Part shown: piece by piece, positions 56,466 to 64,000 of the stretch
Layout: every line of letters begins with the position of its first letter
How positions within the stretch are numbered: the stretch's first letter is position 1
From: Knoxdaviesia capensis
Taxonomy: Eukaryota > Ascomycota > Sordariomycetes > Microascales > Gondwanamycetaceae
Length of the DNA stretch: 64,000 nucleotides
Direction: 5' to 3'
NCBI GenBank assembly: GCA_001510575.1
Contig: LNGK01000015.1
Location: forward strand, 62,001-126,000
The notes under the pieces: model-generated
What the model was told of the DNA's origin: nothing
What the model saw: the letters and a program-made list of their open reading frames with translations, nothing else
The model's database searches: none
Position numbers and translations under genes: made by a program

Positions 56466-58133
56466 ACAATGAGTGGCAGGCCATCCGGGCGCCGGGCAAC
56501 ACCTCGGCGCCATGACAAGGGCCTCTTATGCCGCGAGACAGGAGCCTGTGTTGAAGCAACGGCTGACCGTCCACTGGGCTGGTCAAACGCCCGGCAATCT
56601 TGTGCCAGGTGATTTCCACGTTGACGGCGCGCCCCTTGTTGTACGATTCGAGGACCTGACGGAGCGCCCGCCGGTGGCCGCCACGGGCGAGCACGACGTT
56701 ATGATTTCGAAAACAGACTTGCAGGACATGGCCATGCTTGTCTGGGTGGGGAGAGGATGAGCAAGGGCTTTTCTACATCTACAGTCACCTCACTGCAAGC
56801 GCTCTTCTTCGATCAACCTTAATACAAGGCATATCCATGCAGAAACTTTCCTAGTCACTCAGTCTTTATCACCCAACCTAAAGAAATCAACGCAGATATC
56901 GTTCAACACTATCTCAAGACAGTATATGCATCTTTTTACACCCCCCCCTTCTCCCTCTCACATTTTCTTCCTCTCTGACTCTCTTTCATTCACATATACA
57001 CACACTCCCTCCCTATCATCCACCTCTCCTTTCTTCTTCTCCCTATACACGCACTCTCGAGTACAACAACCCTAACCCTTGAAACCACCTAACATCAGGA
57101 AATAATATCATTATTATCAAGTTATTTTCAATTAGTTTTCTATTATTATATTATATTTGATATTCCGGTGTGTAAGAAGCACTCTGTCGACTCTGTCCCC
57201 CTCATACGGTATAACCGTTCTATGCGTTATGCACAGCTGGTTCAAAATCCGTTTGCTGCGAGTGCACTGCCATACCGGACTGAGGTCCCAGCTTGGCGAA
57301 GTGATGCCAACAACAGGAGGCTGGTGAGGTATTGCTGCAAACGCTGCTGGTACCCGTGATTTTCTTTGCCCACTCAGAAAATTAAAATTCAAGATTGATG
57401 GCCGATCTTCTCCATTGGGATGAACCCCTCAGTTATGTTGCATGCCGATGTGTCCTGACAGCAATTGCCCCAGCTGGGGCTGACACTTGTCTGAATCTCG
57501 ATGTCTGAGTGCTTGGAGGTAGTGGTTTGGCGAGGAACGCGATTGTTAACGGGACATATACCTCTAGCTGACTAGCTTGCTATTACTTTAGTTGCATGCG
57601 CTTTTCAATGAGAATAATACTGCCCTTCAATGGTTCTTGTCCGCCACGTTTGTCGTTTGGACATGTGGATGAGGTTCCAGAGTTTTCGTGGTTGACGCGT
57701 GAGACGCGCGACTAAATGCATGTTACCCTAAAGAGAGCACTTCCCAAACCCTACTCCGCACTTGTGAACTTTTTTTTTCCTTTTTCGAACAAGCACCAAA
57801 ATTTTGAGACCACTTAAGAAACACAACAACACTCGAGATCTTTACATGTTTCTCTCACATTCACCTGACTTCACCCATCTTCCATATCATAGGTGGTTCT
57901 ATTTTTTCAATGTTGCTGTCAACACAGGGCATGTGAACTGATACCTTCTCGATCTGCGATCTCCCACCGTCCTCTTTCTCCTCCTTAAATTCTTTTGTTT
58001 GGTTCCGGCGTTTCCCCCTGGTCTCGTTGATGGCCTCCACTTGTGCTACCCGCGATTGAATTCGCCGTTGCTGCCCCGATCCTTCTTCCGCTTGCCGGCC
58101 CCACCCTTCTCGTCTCTTTCGCATTCCTCAGCT
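56466..58133. other. intergenic, promoter of the Ima1 gene
   Basis: No gene is supported. The frame at 56473-56760 has no known domain. A CT-rich stretch occurs at 56940-57060. An AACCCTAACCC telobox-like element is at 57067-57077 and another AACCCTA at about 57749. AT-rich DNA with TTATTATATTATAT lies at 57135-57155. The last few hundred bases are the likely leader of Ima1. Confidence 0.5.
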
Positions 58134-60628
58134 ATGGTTGTCCTTCGGAGGCCTCGCCAGTTCACCTGTTTCTACTGCGGCGCGTCATCGGGCCGCCGGA
58201 AAGAGCCCGGCGTGCGCCAGTTCGACTGCCCCAGCTGCGATGCCACGAACTATCTTGACCAGGTGAGGCTCCTTCCCAAGCTTCTCTTCCCCCCCCATAT
58301 CCCTTTTATGGCGTGTGAGATTCTTAGCATGTAATCTATCTCTGACTCTGCTCCTATTTCCTTCCTGCCTAGAACGGCGACATCACCGACCCCCCACAAT
58401 CGGCGACTGCCGCCGAAGCTTCCGCCCCGCGATATGCCACCGCCCGCGCCGAGATTCCCGCATCGGCGAACTCCGAACCAGAAAGCATATTTTGCGCAAC
58501 CTGTCTCAAGAACCAACACCTCTTCACAAGCTCGCTGGCCCAGTACTACCCAGACGACGACGACGACCCCGCCGATCTCGACCAGAACTACTACCAGTTC
58601 CGAGCGAACCTCGAACGCCGGTATCCACAAGTATGCTCCGACTGCGAGCCGCGCGTGGCGGCAGCTGTCACGGCAGCCGGGTACACAGCGAAGACGGATT
58701 ACCTCCGTCGGCTGATGGACAAGAGCCGGTCTCTGCGGGCGGTCCCGCGCCGCAACCGTAATCTGCCGGCCGCGGCCCAGGCACTGGGCGGCGTGCTCTG
58801 GTGGACGTCGGTGGCGATACAGCTTCTGTGGCACCTGCGTGCTGTGGTGGGCATTCTGCACTCTAGCCAGGTACCCGGCCCTCAACTGGAGGAACTGGAT
58901 GCTGACGGCGATGTTGGTGTTGGAGCTGACGATGCTCTCGTTGACTCCGGCTCTGAGTGGACTGCCCCCACCATCGCTCTTTCATATCTGGCTACGGCCC
59001 TCGATTTCCTGCCCCCGCAAGACACTGTCCTATGGCTTGGCCTTGTGGTCGCCAGTATCGGCTTATGGTGGAACCCCCATTTTGCTCAAGTGGTAAGAGG
59101 ATTTTCCAAGCCGGTACTTGGGCTCGGCCAGTGGTACGCCATCCAGATGTTGGCACTTGCTGGGCGGTACTTCTTTCCTGTCATAACACAGGCAGAGATT
59201 GGCCGCGGCGCAGAGGAAAAGGCACAGGCTGCAGCACATGTTGGGGCCGTGTTGTTCTTTACTCTGGTAAGTCTCTGGTACCTGCATTCTCCCTACCAGA
59301 ACTCATGCTAACCTCCAATACAGACGTGGGCAACGGCATGGAGATGCATCCGCCTTGACACTACCCCCCTGTTTGGCCATGCTGATTCCACCCACTCGAC
59401 ACCTGACAGAACCGCCTCGATGCGCCTGCGCCAAGCGAAATCAACCAGAAATCCCGCCCTCTCGGCCATATCGAGAGACGCCAACAGCATCGCGTCCGCT
59501 CTCGAAGAGATTGCCGCCATCTCCCCCAGCGGTGGCCCCGTAACCCCGAAGAAACTCTTCCACAAGTCATCCATGCCATCGCCGATCCTCAGCCGCACGC
59601 TTGAACTGCAGGCAGCCGACGACGACGCCATGGACTGGTCCCCCACAGCCCCGACACCCGCCGCGCCGCTCGCACCAGCTCCGGCCATGCAAGGCTTCGC
59701 GCAGACTGGCCCGCGCAACCCATTTGCGACGTCCAGCCAGATCTCGCTACCGCCGCAGCCGCCCCGCGGCCACGCGGAGTCGCAAGATTCCCAGCTGGGG
59801 ACATTCTGGTACAAAGTGCCTCCGGCCCCACAGCCGGCCTCGCAGATGCTGATGGCGCAATCCCGCCGGCGCCAGGGTGCACGGCCGGCCATTCCCCAGG
59901 CGAAGCTTGCCACACCAGTGGCCGCGGCCCCCACGTTCGGGTGGTCGCTCGGCGGCTCCAAGCCCCTGTCGGTTGGTGGTGCGCGCGGTGCCTCGGAGGG
60001 AGTGACGTTTGCGCCGCCCAAGTTCCTCCCGCCGGAGAACACGGCCGATCCGCGCAACAGCCTGGCGGATATCCTCAACTCGAGCTTCTCGCTCGGCGAT
60101 TCGGCGTCGGACCGGGACGGGCGTGTCTCCACTCCGTCGGGAAGCCCGGTCCACGGCCGACGACACGGCAAGAACCACGGCGCTTCTCACGCCAATCATG
60201 CGGCGCCGGCCATGCTCGACCTTGCGGTCGTGTTCACCGCGGAACTCGTGTGGACGTTCCTCCCGGCGATCTCCGCACGCATCGGCCTTACCAGCGACAC
60301 CCAGTTCCTGCTCGCGCTCGGCGGGCTTGGTATCGCGTGCGCGATGACCGGCCGCACGATCCTGCGCACCGCGCTCGACAGCCGCTTCCACACCGCGCCC
60401 CCCACCACAGCCCCGCCCGTGCTCCGCGCGGCGATGTTCGTCAGCGTGGCGGCCGCGATCGTTGAGCTTGTCCTCGCGGCGCGGGTTGGTCTTGCGCTGG
60501 TCGTGGCTGTGCGCGTGGCCGGCACGCCGGTGTCTCTCGCCATGCACGATGTGGCGCGCTTGGGGACGAACGTGCTTGGCGCGATGGTGGTGCACCAGGC
60601 CGTCAACGCTGTGCTGGCGTGCATGTGA
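58134..60628 (+). CDS. Ima1-like inner nuclear membrane protein
   Basis: Homologue of fission yeast Ima1 (animal Samp1/NET5/TMEM201), an inner nuclear membrane protein linked to nuclear envelope integrity and nucleoskeleton coupling. Three exons fit: 58134-58262, 58373-59266 and 59324-60628, giving 775 residues. The Ima1 N-terminal domain is clear: two CxxC pairs in FTCFYCGASSG and FDCPSCDATNYLD (Cys12/15 and 32/35), then FCATCLKNQHL and CSDCEPR, likely zinc ligands. Membrane segments follow (LGGVLWWTSVAIQLLWHL, TVLWLGLVVASIGLWW, YAIQMLALAGRYFF and AAAHVGAVLFFTL). A long disordered loop with RNPFA and GTFWYKVPPAP comes next, and a C-terminal group of helices from LDLAVVFTAELVWTFLPAI to the end. 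The WYKVP-type motif in the loop is characteristic of this family in fungi. Confidence 0.88.
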
Positions 60629-61373
60629 GGCTACGACTTCTTTCTTCTCTTTTTTTTTTTTTCATTTAAATTCAAATACTTTTTTTCTTTGCTTTTAGAG
60701 GGTCCATTAGCATACCCTGGAGTTTTTGCCCCCCAACTTCTATCTTCTGCTTTTCGCGCGAGTGCTCACTTCCCCCCGCTGTAAATCGCGAATGGATCCT
60801 CCTGTGCTTCGTCTTTTTGTGCATTTTCTATATTACTGGTCCGTTTTCTTTTCGGGAGGCGTTTATGGTTGGGCATTCACTTCATCTTTGTTGAAGAGAT
60901 GACATACTGGCATGATTTAAGTGCATGATTTGAGTCCGCGGTGGACACCTTTTACATACCGAGGTTGGCGCATTTCCTTTTTTGTTGTAGCTTTTGGATG
61001 TTCTTCCAATCCGCAATTCGGGTCTGGAGCATTGCTGCCCGTTTTCTCTTGGTGCCCATATCGCCGGTTTGTGCTTTAGGGTTCATACATAGAGTTGGAC
61101 AGTAAAGTCCATGGAAGCTGAAGGCAGTTTCGTGATGTTATTATTCTCACCAAAGGTGTGTTCTCCTAAATCTACCTGTACTCTGTGTATGTCCTCTTGA
61201 TGGATCTGGTGTGTCTGCGCCCGTAACGCCGTGCTGTCCTTTGATGCCGGGGTCTTGTTGAGTATCCCGTGTCTGAATGACCGGACCGTAGCCATACGAT
61301 AGTATCACCAGACCAGCGAATAATTCAAGGTAAGTGGAAAAGGAGAAAGGAAAACGGAACGACCGTTATCCAC
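60629..61373. other. intergenic between convergent genes
   Basis: The Ima1 gene (rightward) and the aminotransferase gene (leftward) end into this T-rich stretch. A telobox-like TAGGGTT lies at 61079. No coding region is supported. Confidence 0.6.
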
Positions 61374-62956
61374 TCATTCAACAAGATACTTCCGCAACCC
61401 ACGCAACCGCTCCTTGGCCTGCTCGAGGACTTCATCCTCCTTGCACACAGCAAAGCGGATATAGTCTTCAGCGATCTTGGCGTTCAAGTCGGTGTAGAAC
61501 TCGGTCGGGGGGATGGCGGCAACACCGAGTTCGTGGATGAGGAACCAGGCGAGTTTGAAGTCGCGCGGCCGCGAGGCGACATGTGGCGGGAACGAGTAGT
61601 CATCGGGAATGCGCACACGGCTCATGTTGACGAGCACGAAGTAGCCACCCTCAGGGTCTGAGTAGGGCAGACCGAGCTCGTCCCACACTGCATTGAAGCG
61701 GTCCATCTTGCCCTTCATGTCCTTCACGGCCGAGTCCCAGAAACCAAGGGCGTCGGCTTTCTCAAAACCCACTGCACAGGCTTCTTGCAGAGGGGACACT
61801 GATGAGTAGCAGATGCGGGTGTGAGCGGCGGAGACGTACTGGATCAGATCCGGGGGACCCATGAGCCAGCCTAATTATGAAATTGTTAGTATAATGACCC
61901 CTTCATATGCATGTAGCATGGGCTCGACGCTTACCCACTCGCCATCCAGTGGCGTAAAAGTTCTTGCCCGCCGAACCAACGGTAAGGGTGAGTTTCTCAA
62001 TCTCTGGAGACAGAGTGGCTACCCGAGTAAAGGGAACGTAGTATAGGCGGTCGTAGACTTCATCAGACAGGATGATGACCTGGTGTTTCACACACAGGTC
62101 GGCAATGTGCTGTAGCTCCTCGCGAGAGTAGATCTTGCCCACGGGATTATGCGGGGTGTTGATGACGATCATCTTTGTGCGGTCGGAGAAAGCTCGCTCG
62201 AGTTCGTCAAAGTCGATCGTCCAGTTGGCCGCTGAGGATGTGCGCTCTCCGCCGTCGGTGGGCGGGTGCATGGGCACGTACTTGATTGTGCCGCCCGCCA
62301 TCTCGATGTTGCTGATGTACTGGTCAAAGAAGGGCTCGAACAGAATGACTTCGTCGCCGGGCTCGATGAAGGCCATGAAGGCACTGAGCATGCCCTCGTT
62401 TGCGCCGGTGGTGATTGTGACTTCGGTCTCGGGGTTGATCTCACGGCCCCAGAACGGCGAGTAGGCATCGGCAATGGCCTTCTTCAGACGTGGCCGGCCC
62501 TTGGTTGGGGAGTACTGGTTGCAGTCGACGCGACCCAGGGCTTCGCGGGCCGCCGTGAGCATGAATTCAGGCGGGTTGTAGCCGAAGAAGCCCTGGCCCA
62601 TGTTTACAATCGGCTTGATAGGAGAGGCAGCGGCAGCTTCATTGATAATGGACCTAATTTTGAAGGACAAGAAAAGCCATTCAATTCGGTCAGAAAGCTT
62701 GCGACCTAATTGCTCAAGCAAGACGTAGGGTCTGGCAAGTCCTAACTAACCATACATCCTGGCGCTGGCCGGACACGCGCGCGGCCGGCTTCAGCTTCTC
62801 GGTCCCCATGGCGGCAGAGGTCGAGAACGAAGCAGTGGAAACGGGGGCGACCAGTCGAGATGGGATTGCAGCCAGAGTTGAGGTCGATAGTGAATTCGCA
62901 GGTCCGATAAGGGTTGAAGATGTAGTCCGGAGCAATCGTGGAATAGGAGAGCGCAT
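61374..62956 (-). CDS. kynurenine aminotransferase/cysteine-conjugate beta-lyase (Bna3-like)
   Basis: Pyridoxal-phosphate aminotransferase of fold type I, closest to kynurenine-oxoglutarate transaminase (yeast Bna3). It converts kynurenine to kynurenic acid and can also cleave cysteine S-conjugates. Three exons fit: 62751-62956, 61935-62653 and 61374-61870, giving 473 residues. The start at 62956 (MRSPIPRLLRTTSSTLIG) gives a mitochondrial-type targeting peptide; a second Met (MGTEKLKPAARV) just before the mature region could give a cytosolic form. Core motifs in order: QDVWSIINEAAAAS, VNMGQGFFGYNPPEF, NQYSPTKGRPRLKKAI, TITTGANEGMLSAF, the Asn-containing VINTPHNPVGKIYS, DEVYDRLYY, and SAGKNFYATGWRVGW with the PLP-binding Lys. 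Confidence 0.92.
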
Positions 62957-63608
62957 TTGGGGTTTGCCGTGTAATGGTGGAACGAAGGGTGGGCGGAGGG
63001 GCGAGCGAGGAGGGGCTATTATAGACAAACCGGAGCACGGAATTGCACAACCAGAACCCACGTTTTCGCAACAAGGAAAGGCCGTTAGCTATTGCGATTG
63101 TCTTGTCTAAGGGCCGGGCAAAAAAAAAGAAGCACACAAAATGTGGAGGGTGTGAGTGGATATGGATGGTGGGGGTCTTTAACGCCGCGATGATTGCTGA
63201 AGTGCAGTGGCGCCGATGAGCAAACAAGAAAGCGAGAGCGCGGATGTTATTGAGTCAGATCGAGAGTGAGCAGAACACCGAAGTGCATATGATGAGGCCA
63301 GTGAAAGGAAGATGAGTGAGGGTAGTGAGGAAACGAAACCCCACGGGAATTTTTAATATATAAGGGAGAGAGAAATGACTCTTTTGGATTCCGAGCCCGG
63401 AAATTGAAGCTTTGGTCTGGCCAGGGCTCCGAACGCCGGAGGGCAGGAGCTGTAACTTGGGTTGCACTTGCCGGTCACAAGTGAGACTGCTAGCCGTCGA
63501 TAGCCTGTTCAGCCGACACTTTCCAGGGATGGCTTAGGGTTGCTCTGCTGTCTTGTGTGAGGCTGGATTTAATTCCGCGTGTCCTGGCTTGGAGAAATCA
63601 GACAACGA
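62957..63608. other. promoter side of the aminotransferase gene
   Basis: This stretch holds the promoter and leader of the leftward aminotransferase gene. An A8 run is near 63121 and a telobox-like TAGGGTT at 63535. No gene is recognised. Confidence 0.5.
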
Positions 63609-63859
63609 TCAAGCTGGCAATTCTGAGTCTTCATTGAGTTTTCTAATCTTGGAGAAGGTGGATATAAAATCATGAAATACTGCAAACTCTCCTCCGACAA
63701 AGGCGCTGGACCCATCGCCAATTTGGGCTGTAAATGGCGTCATCTTCCCTTGTAATCTGCGGAACACGGCCTGTGGTCCCTGAATATTGCAACCAAGCAG
63801 TGTGTCAAATAGGCCTGATGTGGTTGGCTCACTCGTGCTCACTGCATTCCCTCCTTGAT
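63609..63859 (-). pseudogene. possible terminal exon or gene fragment
   Basis: An 83-codon open block on the minus strand begins right after a T-rich GGTAG that looks like a 3' splice site. It contains TTSGLFDTLLGCNIQGPQAVF, then TPFTAQIGDGSSAFVG, and ends SKIRKLNEDSELPA before a TGA. There is no good ATG at its start. It reads like the last exon of a gene, but a tRNA lies about 110 bp upstream, so any remaining exons would have to flank or span it. A fragment of a decayed gene or chance are equally likely. No family is recognised. Confidence 0.25.
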
Positions 63860-63966
63860 CTACCAAAAAAATAAAAATATAACTCTATTCATCACCTCCT
63901 CTCCTCGACACGGCGTCGTGGATGTGAGCTACGAGGAACAAAAAAATGAAGTGCAATTCGATGAAC

Positions 63967-64000
63967 AGGCTCAACCAGGAATCGAACCTGGGCTTACGGA
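63967..64000 (-). tRNA. 3' part of a tRNA gene (cut by the window edge)
   Basis: Reading leftward from the window edge, the sequence gives the end of a variable loop, a perfect T-arm (CCAGG / TTCGATT / CCTGG) and a 3' acceptor strand TTGAGCC with discriminator T at 63967. The B-box GGTTCGATTCC is intact. The anticodon and 5' half lie beyond 64000, so the amino acid cannot be named. The 5' acceptor strand should read GGCTCAA. Confidence 0.85.

Noticed and set aside
1..64000. CRISPR array, rRNA operon, prophage or secondary-metabolite cluster
   Set aside because: No spaced direct repeats, rRNA-like sequence, phage genes or PKS/NRPS/terpene core genes were seen; the window is eukaryotic nuclear DNA with spliced genes.

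Overview
This window is nuclear DNA of a filamentous ascomycete, most likely a member of the Eurotiomycetes (Aspergillus/Penicillium relatives); the class-level placement is inferred from gene families and was not tested. Coding regions are GC-rich, with a strong preference for C or G in the third codon position. Most genes carry short introns (about 50-180 bp) with GT..AG ends and CTAAC/CTGAC-like branch sites, and TTAGGG-type motifs recur between genes. Families typical of filamentous ascomycetes are present: a CFEM-domain Pth11-like receptor, a Dsc3 subunit, a YAG7-like RGG protein and an Ima1 homologue. I rebuilt exon structures by hand; where given, exon phases add up to an open frame.

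Layout. 0-5.8 kb: no recognisable gene, many CA/GT microsatellites. 5.8-6.8 kb (-): steroid 5-alpha-reductase family enzyme. 8.2-10.6 kb (-): CFEM/seven-helix receptor, with an open frame continuing past its stop. 14.4-16.0 kb (-): YAG7-like protein. 17.5-18.0 kb (-): CENP-W-like histone-fold protein, divergent from prefoldin subunit 4 (18.8-19.5 kb, +). 20.0-22.5 kb (-): unknown low-complexity protein. 24.2-26.3 kb (+): MFS sugar (alpha-glucoside type) transporter. 30.7-32.2 kb (+): secreted Ser/Thr/Pro/Ala-rich wall protein. 32.9-34.0 kb (-): CENP-Q, divergent from a mitochondrial PPR protein (34.7-36.7 kb, +). 37.2-37.6 kb (-): cytochrome c oxidase subunit VIIc/Cox8, divergent from the exosome helicase Mtr4 (38.5-42.0 kb, +). 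43.8-44.9 kb (-): Dsc3 of the Golgi Dsc E3 ligase. 45.5-47.5 kb (-): a Ras/Rho-like P-loop protein that lacks the P-loop lysine. 52.2-53.9 kb (+): APC-type amino acid/GABA/choline permease. 55.1-55.2 kb (-): a candidate RNA polymerase III unit. 56 kb: a CAG-repeat locus. 58.1-60.6 kb (+): Ima1 inner nuclear membrane protein. 61.4-63.0 kb (-): kynurenine aminotransferase/cysteine-conjugate beta-lyase (Bna3-like). 63.97 kb (-): 3' end of a tRNA gene cut by the window edge.

This is ordinary chromosomal DNA, not a secondary-metabolite cluster or a mobile island. Most genes are housekeeping functions without a shared pathway. Loose themes are the centromere (CENP-W and CENP-Q within 17 kb), the nuclear envelope and RNA surveillance (Ima1, Mtr4), and mitochondria (Cox8, PPR). 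The items most worth following up are the predicted pseudo-GTPase at 45.5-47.5 kb, the in-frame TGA in the receptor tail, the RGG insertion in Mtr4, and the tRNA-like A-box/B-box unit at 55 kb.
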